A DNA stretch of 18,421 nucleotides from Synergistaceae bacterium (GCA_031290815.1 JAISLO010000027.1:1-18421), one strand, 5' to 3'. Shown: positions 1 to 7,385, numbered from the stretch's first letter. The notes: a model not told the origin generated them from the sequence alone. Program-made: numbers and translations.

Positions 1-58
1 CGCGCGGATCTTGTAGCTCTTGAAAATATTCTCTGATGCTTGTGTCCTGAAATGACAT
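1..58 (-). CDS. ISAs1-family-like transposase, N-terminal fragment (cut by window edge)
   Basis: This is the start of a minus-strand gene: ATG at 56-58, preceded on that strand by AAGGTGATTTAG, a Shine-Dalgarno with six bases of spacing. Only 19 codons are visible. The peptide contains SIREYFQELQDPR, which resembles the short 'leucine/phenylalanine...DPR' N-terminal motif of ISAs1-family DDE transposases (the DDE_Tnp_1-associated domain). No catalytic residue lies in the visible part. The identification rests on this short motif together with the terminal-repeat-like sequence at 130-158. It could be another protein if that terminus is a coincidence. Whether the gene is intact outside the window is unknown. 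Confidence 0.6.
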   Translation of the reverse strand, partial: MSFQDTSIREYFQELQDPR

Positions 59-158
59 CTAAATCACCTTCCACGTTTATGATTTATCGTTATAAACGCT
101 TTCGCCATCTTTATCTATATTGGTCAGTATTTTGATGCATTTTGATGCGTTTGCCCTG
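1..158 (-). mobile_element. End of an ISAs1-family-like insertion sequence (partial)
   Basis: Read on the minus strand, the element appears to begin at 158 with CAGGGCAAACGCATC. I recognise this as the kind of terminal inverted repeat found in ISAs1-family elements (from memory, not searched). Inside the terminus lies a 10-bp near-perfect tandem repeat, TTTTGATGC at 130-138 and again at 140-148, which is typical of a transposase-binding end. About 100 bp further in, at 58, a reading frame with a good ribosome binding site starts and runs off the window. Its first residues fit an ISAs1 transposase N-terminus. The other end lies outside the window, so neither target duplication nor intactness can be judged. 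The sequence next to the end, ACAGGCGC at 159-166, would be the 8-bp target copy if the family rule holds. Confidence 0.7.
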
Positions 159-176
159 ACAGGCGCCTGGCGGCGC

Positions 177-205
177 TGGACATTTTGGAAATATGAAGGT
201 AAAAT
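177..205 (+). promoter_or_regulatory. Predicted sigma-70 promoter of the OmpH-like/NAGPA operon
   Basis: TGGACA at 177-182 and TAAAAT at 200-205 are separated by 17 bases; each hexamer matches the consensus at five of six positions. Transcription would begin near 212, giving a leader of about 50 nucleotides before the TTG start at 265. The promoter lies 19 bp beyond the insertion-sequence end, so it is probably native rather than an IS hybrid promoter. An ATG at 193 overlaps the spacer and could not be translated from this transcript. Confidence 0.6.
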
Positions 206-264
206 TTTCGCAAGTATCCGGGGGGGTTGCCTCCTTGGTTATTCATAATAAGGGGAGATTCAGT

Positions 265-699
265 TTGTCATTGAAAAAGATAATGGTGTTCCTCATTGCG
301 CTTGTCATGCTCAACACTACGGCCGTTCTCCTTCATGCGGCGGAAGACAGGGTGGGCTTCATCGACGCGCCGCGCGTTCTCTCTTCTCATCCAAAGTACG
401 CCGAATCGCAGAAGTACATGGAGGAGTTCGTCAGGAAAAAGACAGAAGAGTCCATGGCCGCCGCGGAGAAGGAAACCGATCAGCGCAAGAGGCAGGAGAT
501 CATCGATACCGCTCGCATGGAGAGCGGCAACGAGGAGTCTCGGGTGATGACACCTATCACGAAGGACATCAACAAGGTCATTGAAAGCGTGGCAAAGGCA
601 AAGGGAGTAACCGTGGTGCTCAATAAGATGCTGATATATTTCGGCGGCGTCGACCTGACGGAGGACGTCATCAAGGGTCTCAAGGAACTCAAGTTTTGA
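265..699 (+). CDS. Skp/OmpH family periplasmic chaperone-like protein
   Basis: A 144-residue protein with a clear Sec signal peptide: SLKK, then a hydrophobic stretch, then a likely cut after LLHAA. The mature part begins VGFIDAPRVLSSHPKY, continues with a charged helical middle rich in Glu, Lys and Arg, and ends with a short strand-turn segment (GVTVVLNK, then GGVDLTEDVIKGL). That layout is typical of OmpH/Skp proteins, which bind unfolded outer-membrane proteins in the periplasm. It is a little shorter than E. coli Skp. I chose TTG at 265 because AGGGGAG at 251-257 sits seven bases upstream and the signal peptide then starts cleanly. The in-frame ATG at 193 lies inside a predicted promoter and would put about 24 odd residues before the signal peptide. 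It probably forms an operon with the next gene, 25 bp downstream. Confidence 0.87.
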   Translation: MSLKKIMVFLIALVMLNTTAVLLHAAEDRVGFIDAPRVLSSHPKYAESQKYMEEFVRKKTEESMAAAEKETDQRKRQEIIDTARMESGNEESRVMTPITKDINKVIESVAKAKGVTVVLNKMLIYFGGVDLTEDVIKGLKELKF

Positions 700-724
700 G
701 GAAACGCCCGCATAGGGAGAAGAC

Positions 725-2431
725 ATGAAAGAGAAAAACCTTATTCTGCGGCTCCTCGAGCGCTCACTGTTCGTTCTTGTGATGGCTGCCTTCCTGTTCG
801 TCCAGTCAGGGGCTTGTGCGGCGGCGACGAGGGCGGAATTTGCGGCAAAACTGTTTGCCGAGCTCGGATACAAGACGGTCGAATCTCTGAAATTGCCCCC
901 CGATGTGCCGGCATCACACAAATTTGCCAAACAGATCGGATCGTCGGCGGCTTACGGGCTCATACCGGCGAGGGAGTTCTTCTCGCCCGATGATGTCATA
1001 GACAGGCATGGGGCTGTTCGCATGTCTCTCCAGATGATTGGATGGGGACAGGAGATGTCGCTGTATGAGACCCTGACCTCCCTGCCGGATTTGAGCGGTT
1101 CTGGAGACACCGTCTTCTTCCTGGCGGCGGAGATGAGGCCTCAGGCGCCGTCCAGCCTGTTGCTGGACGGGTTTCTCCCCCTCTCAGAAGGAGGGGAAAG
1201 GGCGCTTGTAGAATGGATGCGCAATTGCAAAAGGCGCGTTTACTGGAACAGGGTCTTCTCGTATGACGGAACCGATCTCATCATTTACAGGCAGGGAGTC
1301 GCTCGCCCCGGCGAGCCCAACGAACCGTATTTTGGCAATCCGGTTGGCGCGGCGCAGAACGAACCGCTGTATGTGGCGGCAATCGCAGTCCATCCGGGAG
1401 TGGTTGACACGAGAATGGCGTTCGCTGAACCGATGGGGATGGAGCGCATATCCCCGTCTGATTTCTTCTTGGTTTACGAGCCCATCGGCATGATAAACGG
1501 CGGTTTTTTCTCCGGAGGAAGGCCGCTTGGGACGATGCTGCTTGACGGGACGCACGCGGGGAAGCCCCTTCCAGAAAGGTCGGCCGTCGGCTGGAACAAC
1601 GCCGACGGAGTTTTCGTGTTTGGCAGGGGCGATGCCCGCGTAGGACTGAGGACTCCGGGCGGTTACGTCGAGTTTACAAAGTTCAACTCCCCTCCCCCTC
1701 AGAATGAAGCGGCCCTTTACACGTCGGACGTCGCCATGAATTCAGCGGGGGTTGGGCTCGACGCGCTTCAGATCGTAGTGCGGAACGGAGCGGTGAGTGA
1801 AATAAGAGATGCGTCGTTCGGCAACCATATGATCCCTGAGGGAAGCCGCATGATAGTTGCCCGCGGGAGGTCGAGGGCAAACCTCGAACACCTGAGGACG
1901 GGAGATGTCGTTGAGATTCTGACCGATTGGGCTACGGGCTCGTTTGCCGGCTGCACAAATCTCATTCAGGCCGGGCCGATGCTGATACGCGAGGATAAGT
2001 TTATCGCCAATTCCGAGTCGTTCAAGGATGACCTGCTAAAGAAGAGGCATCCGAGGACGATCATGGGAACAGACGGGGCGAGGATGATCTGGGCGGTAAT
2101 CGACGGACGCAGCTCGATTCACAGCAGGGGAGCAACGATCGACGAGACGAGGTGGGTTGCAAAGTCGCTCGGGCTCAAAACCGCGCTCAACATGGACGGG
2201 GGCGGTTCGTCCCAGTTGATTTGGCGGGGCATACTGATAAACTCACCTTCCGACGGAAAGGAACGCCCATTGCCGTATGTGGTCATGATGATGCCGAGGG
2301 GCACTCAGATGGTTCGGCGGAACATCCTCCCCGGCTATGACAGCCAGAGCGGTTTCGACACGTATGAAAACGCGCCGGGCGGAGATGGAATGGCGGCATA
2401 TATGGACACGTACAACCCGGTTGGAAATTAG
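725..2431 (+). CDS. Secreted phosphodiester glycosidase (NAGPA/DUF2233) domain protein with SLH-like N-terminus
   Basis: A 568-residue exported protein. A signal peptide covers about residues 1-34 and ends near GACAAA. Residues about 35-106 look like an S-layer-homology-type unit: TRAEFAAKLFAELGY, then LPPDVP, then a 'Gly-Leu-Ile ... Pro-Asp-Asp' pattern and IDRHGAVRM. The C-terminal half carries the NAGPA/phosphodiester-glycosidase signatures: MINGGFFSGGRPLG near 255-268, a 'QAGPMLIREDKF' strand, a 'MGTDGARMIWAVIDGRS' block near 446, and LNMDGGGSSQLIWRG near 487-501. The family includes the lysosomal enzyme that uncovers mannose-6-phosphate and bacterial proteins linked to exopolysaccharide. 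The substrate here is unknown; a cell-envelope sugar phosphodiester is plausible. AGGGAGA at 714-720 is a good ribosome binding site. The gene is followed by the hairpin block at 2451-2538. Confidence 0.87.
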   Translation: MKEKNLILRLLERSLFVLVMAAFLFVQSGACAAATRAEFAAKLFAELGYKTVESLKLPPDVPASHKFAKQIGSSAAYGLIPAREFFSPDDVIDRHGAVRMSLQMIGWGQEMSLYETLTSLPDLSGSGDTVFFLAAEMRPQAPSSLLLDGFLPLSEGGERALVEWMRNCKRRVYWNRVFSYDGTDLIIYRQGVARPGEPNEPYFGNPVGAAQNEPLYVAAIAVHPGVVDTRMAFAEPMGMERISPSDFFLVYEPIGMINGGFFSGGRPLGTMLLDGTHAGKPLPERSAVGWNNADGVFVFGRGDARVGLRTPGGYVEFTKFNSPPPQNEAALYTSDVAMNSAGVGLDALQIVVRNGAVSEIRDASFGNHMIPEGSRMIVARGRSRANLEHLRTGDVVEILTDWATGSFAGCTNLIQAGPMLIREDKFIANSESFKDDLLKKRHPRTIMGTDGARMIWAVIDGRSSIHSRGATIDETRWVAKSLGLKTALNMDGGGSSQLIWRGILINSPSDGKERPLPYVVMMMPRGTQMVRRNILPGYDSQSGFDTYENAPGGDGMAAYMDTYNPVGN

Positions 2432-2450
2432 AGCTCGATTCTGCGGGAAG

Positions 2451-2508
2451 GATCGTGGGGCGGCGCCCCACGATCGGTTAAACAGGGTCCAGGGAGCTGG
2501 CTCCCTGG
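2451..2508. repeat. Two perfect adjacent hairpins, REP-like intergenic element
   Basis: Two consecutive perfect palindromes lie in the convergent gap. The first is GATCGTGGGGC (2451-2461) with its complement at 2465-2475 and a three-base loop. The second is CCAGGGAGC (2489-2497) with its complement at 2500-2508 and a two-base loop. Together with the terminator hairpin at 2515-2527 they form a three-stem block. The pattern 'ggtcc-aggg-agc ... gcccca' resembles high-copy intergenic repeats that I recall from many bacterial genomes. Only one copy is in this window, so copy number is untested. It may also help terminate idh transcripts arriving on the opposite strand. Confidence 0.6.
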
Positions 2509-2514
2509 CGGGTA

Positions 2515-2538
2515 TGGGCGGAGCCCACGGTTTTTTTT
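2515..2538 (+). terminator. Rho-independent terminator after the NAGPA gene
   Basis: TGGGC (2515-2519) pairs with GCCCA (2523-2527) around a three-base loop. After CGG there is an eight-T run at 2531-2538. This is a standard intrinsic terminator for plus-strand transcription from the upstream pair of genes. The T-run is on the plus strand only, so transcripts from the convergent idh gene would have to use the two neighbouring stems instead. Confidence 0.75.
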
Positions 2539-2548
2539 AAACTTCGCC

Positions 2549-3766
2549 CTACATCCTCGAGGCGATCTCGCAGAGGAATTCCTTGGTGCTTACTGCGCGC
2601 TTGTTCTCTATCTCCGCGATGTTGTAAAGATCCTGGGTCATGACGCCGCTTTCGATGGTATCTATTGACGCACGTTCCAGCCTCTCGGCAAAATCGACGA
2701 GGGAGGATATTCCGTCCATCTCCCCGCGCTTGCGCAGAGCGCCCGACCACGCGAAGATCGTCGCCATGCTGTTGGTCGACGTGTTCTCTCCCTTGAGGTG
2801 CCTGTAGTAGTGGCGGGTCACGGTGCCGTGGGCCGCTTCGTATTCGAACTTACCGTCGGGCGAGACGAGAACCGACGTCATCATTGCGAGGCTTCCGAAC
2901 GCTGTCGCCACCATGTCGGACATGACGTCCCCGTCGTAGTTCTTGCACCCCCAGATGAACCCTCCCTCCGAACGCATCACCCTTGCTACGGCATCGTCGA
3001 TCAGCGTGTAAAAGTACTCGATCCCCCTTTTGGAGAACTCCGGCTTGTACTCTGCATTGAATATCTCCTCGAATATGGCCCTGAACCGGTCATCGTAGCC
3101 GCTCAGGATCGTGTCCTTCGCGGAGAACCAGATGTCCTGTCTCGTGGAAAGAGCGTAATTGAAGCATGACCTCGCGAACGCCGCTATCGAGTCGTCAAGA
3201 TTATGTATCGCCATCGCGATGCCGGGTTTTTCAAACTCTTGGACAAGCTGGACCAGATGGCTGACCTGCTGGCCCGATTTCGGGGTATAGACCAGTTCCA
3301 CACGGCCGGGGTCCGACACCCTCATCTCCGTCGCTTTGTATATGTCGCCGTAACCGTGGCGGGCGATGGTGATGGGTTTTTTCCAGGACCGGACGATGGG
3401 CCTTATCGGAGACGCCATTATGGGAGTTCGAAAGATGGTGCCGTTCAGCAGTGTCCGCAGGGTGGCGTTGGGGCTGCGCCACATGCGCTTCAATTTATAC
3501 TCATCCATCCGTTGGGCGTTGGGGGTGATGGTGGCGCACTTCACGGCGACTCCGTATTTTTTGGCGGCCTCGGCAGCCGCGGTCGTGACGCTGTCGTCCG
3601 TCTCGTCACGGTGCTTCAGTCCAAGATCGTAATACTCTGTCTTCAGCGAAACGAAGGGCTCTATCAGGATCTCCTTGATGTCCGCCCATATAATGCGGGT
3701 CATCTCGTCCCCGTCCAGCTCCACAAGGGGCGTTTTCATCTCGATTCTTCCGCTGCTGCCGCTCAT
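2549..3766 (-). CDS. icd: NADP-dependent isocitrate dehydrogenase (eukaryotic-type subfamily)
   Basis: A 405-residue protein with the layout of the homodimeric, mitochondrial/cytosolic-type enzyme. It oxidises isocitrate to 2-oxoglutarate and CO2 with NADP. Visible motifs are TPLVELDGDEMTRIIW near residue 12, SPNATLRTLLNGTIFR at 98-113 (substrate Ser98, Asn100, Arg104), RHGYGD at 136-141, SAKDTIL with Lys217, NYDGDVMSDMVA at 276-287 (metal Asp280 and Asp284) and EAAHGTVTRHY. Catalytic residues appear intact, but the usual NGT and GRHA contexts read NAT and ARHG. The start at 3766 is preferred because AAGGAGTGG lies about ten bases upstream; the longer frame from 3805 has no ribosome binding site. 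It is the last gene of the minus-strand train, 111 bp after a PrpF-family gene, which suggests a dedicated copy for the imported substrate. Confidence 0.93.
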   Translation of the reverse strand: MSGSSGRIEMKTPLVELDGDEMTRIIWADIKEILIEPFVSLKTEYYDLGLKHRDETDDSVTTAAAEAAKKYGVAVKCATITPNAQRMDEYKLKRMWRSPNATLRTLLNGTIFRTPIMASPIRPIVRSWKKPITIARHGYGDIYKATEMRVSDPGRVELVYTPKSGQQVSHLVQLVQEFEKPGIAMAIHNLDDSIAAFARSCFNYALSTRQDIWFSAKDTILSGYDDRFRAIFEEIFNAEYKPEFSKRGIEYFYTLIDDAVARVMRSEGGFIWGCKNYDGDVMSDMVATAFGSLAMMTSVLVSPDGKFEYEAAHGTVTRHYYRHLKGENTSTNSMATIFAWSGALRKRGEMDGISSLVDFAERLERASIDTIESGVMTQDLYNIAEIENKRAVSTKEFLCEIASRM

Positions 3767-3806
3767 GTCGGAACCACTCCTTCGTATTTTATCCACGGCG
3801 GTCATG

Positions 3807-3835
3807 CCATTTCGATTTCAATCGAGCGTCAATGG
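3807..3835 (-). other. Imperfect stem-loop between the PrpF and idh genes
   Basis: In the 111-bp gap, TCGATT and AATCGA (3812-3825) pair perfectly around two bases, and CCATT (3807-3811) can pair with AATGG (3831-3835) across a bulge. There is no T-run on either side, so it is not an intrinsic terminator. It could be a processing or stabilising stem for the idh end of the transcript, or a DNA operator. The core CGATTTCAATCG is nearly repeated at 11957-11968. Confidence 0.35.
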
Positions 3836-3841
3836 CGCGTC

Positions 3842-3856
3842 CTGATGCCGTATAAA
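3842..3856. repeat. Short repeat downstream of the first PrpF gene, copy A
   Basis: CTGATGCCGTATAAA here matches CTGATGCCGCATAAA at 7371-7385 in 14 of 15 positions. Both copies lie shortly downstream (on the minus strand) of a PrpF-family stop codon, and both are preceded on that strand by TCAAAGG. It may be a relic of duplication of the PrpF gene with its flank, or a shared element. The match is short and chance is not excluded. Confidence 0.35.
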
Positions 3857-3877
3857 TCCTTTGATCTTCAATCGTTA

Positions 3878-4990
3878 TCAATAGTCGCCCTTGGTATACA
3901 CGGTCCCATGGGCGATGCTCCTCGCGGTGCGAAGGACCTTCACGCCATCCACTCCGGAAGCCCCAAACCTCAGCTCCGTCTCCATGATGCCTCCGGGATG
4001 GGCGATCCGAAGCGCGGCGGGCCCGCCCCTGGGGGCAATTTCATTCACCAGCGTCCCCTCGATGGAAGATGCCGTTGCGATGCATATAGCGCCGGTGATG
4101 GCGAGCGCGTCGTGCGGGCGCTGCATGGCCATCATCCTGACCGAGATATCCATCTCCGCTGCGGCGTGCGCACTGCCGTCGGATGACACATACGGCTTCG
4201 GCGGGCCGACTATCGTCGAGTTTGGGACGGCCGGTGTCTTTTTAGTGGCATCTGCCCTCGGGGACAGATTGCACATTTCCGCCGCTATCGAGCGAACCTC
4301 CTCGATATAAAGCAGCATTTCAGAGCTGAATTCAGCCGGCAGTTCCGTCCCATCGAGCCCGATATCGCACGCCCTCATGAAGACGAGAGGATTTGCCGAG
4401 TCGACGATGGAGACCGCCAGCTTCCCGCGTGATGTCTCTATAAGGTCGACAGGACGCCCGGTCGGGAGGAGTTTGCCCGTCACAGCCCCCTTGGGATTGT
4501 CGAAGAGCAGCGTCACTGGCGAGGCCGCGCCTGGGACGCCGGGGATGGAAGTGTTTCCGCGCTCGATAAATCTCCCTCCCCTCGCCTCGAACTCCGACAC
4601 GATGATCTTTTTTGTGTTCGTGTTGAATATCCGTATCGCGGCACGGCCATCCGAGACACGCACAAGGCATTTGTTCACGGAGTATGGGCCGACCGCCGAT
4701 GATATATTCCCGCAGTTGCTTTTAAAGTCCACTGTCCCCCCGGTCAGGCTCACCTGCGCGAACGTGTAGTCAACGTCGGCGCATCCGAGGTCCGATCTCT
4801 TTACAATGGCGGCCTTGCTGGTCAGCGGGTTAGCGCCGCCGAGGCCGTCTATCTGCCTCGCGTCGGGGCTGCCCATCACATCCAGGAGAAACTCCTCCCA
4901 ACGAGAGCGGTCGCTTGGCATATCTTCATCGAGGAAAAAAACGCCCTTGCTCGTTCCTCCTCTCATGAGCGTGAACTTGAACTCGTTCAT
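3878..4990 (-). CDS. PrpF/AcnD-accessory family isomerase (methylaconitate-type), copy 1
   Basis: A 370-residue protein of the PrpF family, whose known members move or flip the double bond of aconitate-like acids (2-methylaconitate isomerase, 4-oxalomesaconate tautomerase). The N-terminus has the diagnostic FTLMRGGTSKGVFFL and RQIDGLGG. Lys59 in TSKAAIV and Cys93 in SNCGNISSAVGP match the conserved lysine and cysteine implicated in proton transfer. Length is normal for the family. The start ATG overlaps the stop of the aconitase-family gene by four bases (ATGA at 4987-4990) with GGAAGGGG just upstream, so the two are translationally coupled and probably act on the same substrate. It resembles E. 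coli YbhH in family and partner. The substrate is not known. Confidence 0.9.
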   Translation of the reverse strand: MNEFKFTLMRGGTSKGVFFLDEDMPSDRSRWEEFLLDVMGSPDARQIDGLGGANPLTSKAAIVKRSDLGCADVDYTFAQVSLTGGTVDFKSNCGNISSAVGPYSVNKCLVRVSDGRAAIRIFNTNTKKIIVSEFEARGGRFIERGNTSIPGVPGAASPVTLLFDNPKGAVTGKLLPTGRPVDLIETSRGKLAVSIVDSANPLVFMRACDIGLDGTELPAEFSSEMLLYIEEVRSIAAEMCNLSPRADATKKTPAVPNSTIVGPPKPYVSSDGSAHAAAEMDISVRMMAMQRPHDALAITGAICIATASSIEGTLVNEIAPRGGPAALRIAHPGGIMETELRFGASGVDGVKVLRTARSIAHGTVYTKGDY

Positions 4991-7287
4991 GAAACCCCTT
5001 CCTCGCGCATTTTATTTTTATAGTAATTGATCAGGCAGCCGTCGGCGAGGATCTGGCGTTCCGTGTCGGTGAGGGTTCCGAGATGCGTCGTTATCTTCGA
5101 AGTTTTTTCCCTGAGCAGATATCCGGCTATTGTCTCCTCACCGTCCAATATAGCCCTCCGGATGTTCGGGAAGAATATGCAGTCGCCGAGCTCGAATGAG
5201 GACGGATCCTCCGCAAGGAAGGGGATGATGCCCCAATTGAGCAGATTCGATCGATACCGCTTCGTCGCGTACTCCCTGGCGAGATTGGCGGACGCGCCCA
5301 GCATCCTCTGGCATGAAGCGGCCTGTTCCCTAGCCGAGCCATCCCCAGGTTTATTGGCGTAGATCGTGCTGCCGATGCCTATCTCATCCGGCCGGATCGA
5401 CTCATATCCCGAGATCCGTTTAATCCGGCCGTATATCTCGCCGAGTTCGGGGGGGGCTATGCCCGCCGCCCTCTTCCTTTCGAGGGACTGCACTTCCTTG
5501 GCGCGGGCCAGGTATCCGGGGTCCTTCCGCCCGAAGGTGAACTCCGCCATCATGAGCGGGTTCGAGCGGTAGGAGGAGGTCTCGCCCGACGGTATTATCT
5601 CGTCCGTCGTCGTCACAGGGTCGGTGATATAGCAGACGATCCTGACCAGCAGATGCTCTGTGAGCTCGGGGACCTCCGGCCAATCCTTGATGTTCGGTCC
5701 GAACGTCAGGCTGACTCCTTCATCCGGTCTCCCGCTCCCGTCATAGACGCGCTTTTCGTATATGCCTCGGTCGAAGAAGAATTTTGGGCAGGCATAATCG
5801 GCGTCGAGGTCGGCGGCGGAGGTGAGCCTTCCGCCGTTCAGGGCCGTGGCCGCTATAGAACGCGCGTCCATGAGCGCGACCGAGGAGATCTGTCCCTCTC
5901 CCGGTTTGGAGCCCTCTCTGTTTGGAAAGTTCCTGGTAGTGTGCCGTATCGACAGTCCTCCGTTGGACGGGATCTCCCCCGCGCCGAAGCAGGGACCGCA
6001 GAATGCGGGGTGCAGAACTGCTCCGGCCTGCATGAGCCGATGAGCCGCGCCGTTTTTCAGAATTTCCGCGTAGATCGGCTGACTGCCTGGATACACGCTC
6101 ATCGGGAAGGTGCTGCTCCCGATGGAATTTCCGCCCAGAATGGCGGCCGCCGCCATGATATTTTCGTATGTGCCGCCGGAGCAGCCGCAGATGACAGCCT
6201 GATCGACGAAGAAATCTCCCCCCCGGATCTTAGGAGTCAGCTTGAACTCAGGGCACTGGCTGCCTGCCGGAAGGACCGCCCTCTCCTCGGTCTCCCTTAT
6301 GATGTCGCGCGCGTTGCGCCGCATCTCGCTGATCTTGTACACATTGCTGGGATGAAACGGCATAGCGATGACCGGTTCGATCTTCGAGAGATCCACCAGA
6401 ATAAGCCCGTCATAGTAGGCAACGTCGGCCGGGGCTATCTCCCGGTAAGCGTCCGGCCTACCGTGAATCTCAAACCACTCCCTCACCGCGTCGTCCGTGC
6501 GCCAGATGGAGCTCCAGCAGGCGGTCTCGGTCGTCATGACGTCCACCCCGCAGCGGAAATCGACAGAGAGCGATGAGATGCCGTCTCCCACAAATTCCAT
6601 CACCTTGTTCTTGACATAGCCGTTCTTGAACACCTCTCCGATTATCGAGAGCGCGACGTCGTGAGGGCCGACCCCCTTGTTCGGCTTCCCCGTGAGACAG
6701 ACGGCCACGACCTCCGGATACTTGAGGTCGTATGTCCTGCCGACGAGCTGCTTGACGAGCTCCCCGCCGCCCTCCCCTGTGGCGAGCGTGCCGAGCGCGC
6801 CGTAGCGCGTGTGGCTGTCGGAGGACAGGATCATCCTCCCGCATCCCGCCATCATCTCGCGCATAAACGAGTGGATGACGGCGATGTTGGGCGAGACGAA
6901 GATTCCCCCGTACTTTTTCGCGGCCGACAGAGCGAATACGTGGTCGTCCTCGTTGATCGTGCCGCCTATGGCGCACATGCTGTTATGGCAGTTCGTCATC
7001 ACGAAGGGCATCGGGAAGCGTTTCATGCCGCTGGCGCGGGCCGTCAGAACGATGCTCACGGATGTAATGTCGTGAACGGCCATCGAATCGAATTTGATCA
7101 TCAAATCCTCTTCAGTGCCCGTGTTGTGAGACATGAGGATGGAGTGAGCCATCGTGCCCTTTCTCGCGTCATCGCGGGACACGTCGCGCCCGACCATACC
7201 GCGGATGGATCGAGGAGCGTCCATGTCGTCCGGAACGATATCCCTCCCGCGAACGAGATACGCTCCGCCATTGTAAAGTTCTATCAT
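4987..7287 (-). CDS. Aconitase-family hydratase, YbhJ-like
   Basis: A 766-residue [4Fe-4S] hydro-lyase of the aconitase superfamily, most like E. coli YbhJ (about 750 residues). Features in order: SSDSHTRYG near 155-163, the cluster cysteine in CGCSGGTYEN (Cys369), a second pair in HPAFCGPCFGAGE (Cys430, Cys433), and a C-terminal swivel domain with GDGSAREQ near 648-655. The spacing C-x60-C-x2-C is close to that of aconitase, so the cluster should bind. GSAREQ replaces the usual GSSREH. The family hydrates and dehydrates tricarboxylates such as citrate/cis-aconitate/isocitrate. Whether this member uses citrate or an analogue is not known. GGAGGG sits seven bases before the ATG. It is coupled to the next PrpF gene by a four-base overlap and follows another PrpF gene by 147 bp. 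Confidence 0.92.
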   Translation of the reverse strand: MIELYNGGAYLVRGRDIVPDDMDAPRSIRGMVGRDVSRDDARKGTMAHSILMSHNTGTEEDLMIKFDSMAVHDITSVSIVLTARASGMKRFPMPFVMTNCHNSMCAIGGTINEDDHVFALSAAKKYGGIFVSPNIAVIHSFMREMMAGCGRMILSSDSHTRYGALGTLATGEGGGELVKQLVGRTYDLKYPEVVAVCLTGKPNKGVGPHDVALSIIGEVFKNGYVKNKVMEFVGDGISSLSVDFRCGVDVMTTETACWSSIWRTDDAVREWFEIHGRPDAYREIAPADVAYYDGLILVDLSKIEPVIAMPFHPSNVYKISEMRRNARDIIRETEERAVLPAGSQCPEFKLTPKIRGGDFFVDQAVICGCSGGTYENIMAAAAILGGNSIGSSTFPMSVYPGSQPIYAEILKNGAAHRLMQAGAVLHPAFCGPCFGAGEIPSNGGLSIRHTTRNFPNREGSKPGEGQISSVALMDARSIAATALNGGRLTSAADLDADYACPKFFFDRGIYEKRVYDGSGRPDEGVSLTFGPNIKDWPEVPELTEHLLVRIVCYITDPVTTTDEIIPSGETSSYRSNPLMMAEFTFGRKDPGYLARAKEVQSLERKRAAGIAPPELGEIYGRIKRISGYESIRPDEIGIGSTIYANKPGDGSAREQAASCQRMLGASANLAREYATKRYRSNLLNWGIIPFLAEDPSSFELGDCIFFPNIRRAILDGEETIAGYLLREKTSKITTHLGTLTDTERQILADGCLINYYKNKMREEGVS

Positions 7288-7370
7288 TAATTTTCCCTCC
7301 GTTTTTCATCTGTCGCAAACCGGCGCATTGGCGTGAAACCGGAATCGGCGGCCGGGCGTTAGTTACACGG

Positions 7371-7385
7371 CTGATGCCGCATAAA
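7371..7385. repeat. Short repeat downstream of the second PrpF gene, copy B
   Basis: CTGATGCCGCATAAA, the partner of 3842-3856. It sits in the 147-bp gap between the PrpF gene ending at 7435 and the hydratase gene. The same gap holds GTCAAA (7393-7398) paired with TTTGAC (7403-7408), a small stem directly after the PrpF stop. No clear promoter or T-run is visible in this gap, so I treat the train as continuous here. Confidence 0.35.

Noticed and set aside
193..264. ATG at 193 as the start of the OmpH-like gene
   Set aside because: It lies inside a predicted promoter spacer, has a poor ribosome binding site and would add residues before a clean signal peptide. TTG at 265 has AGGGGAG seven bases upstream.
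3203..4186. Long plus-strand frame opposite idh and PrpF copy 1
   Set aside because: It spans parts of two real minus-strand genes and their gap, and the translation shows no family motif.
5653..6576. 307-codon plus-strand frame opposite the hydratase gene
   Set aside because: A shadow of the GC-rich aconitase-family gene with no recognisable domain or ribosome binding site.
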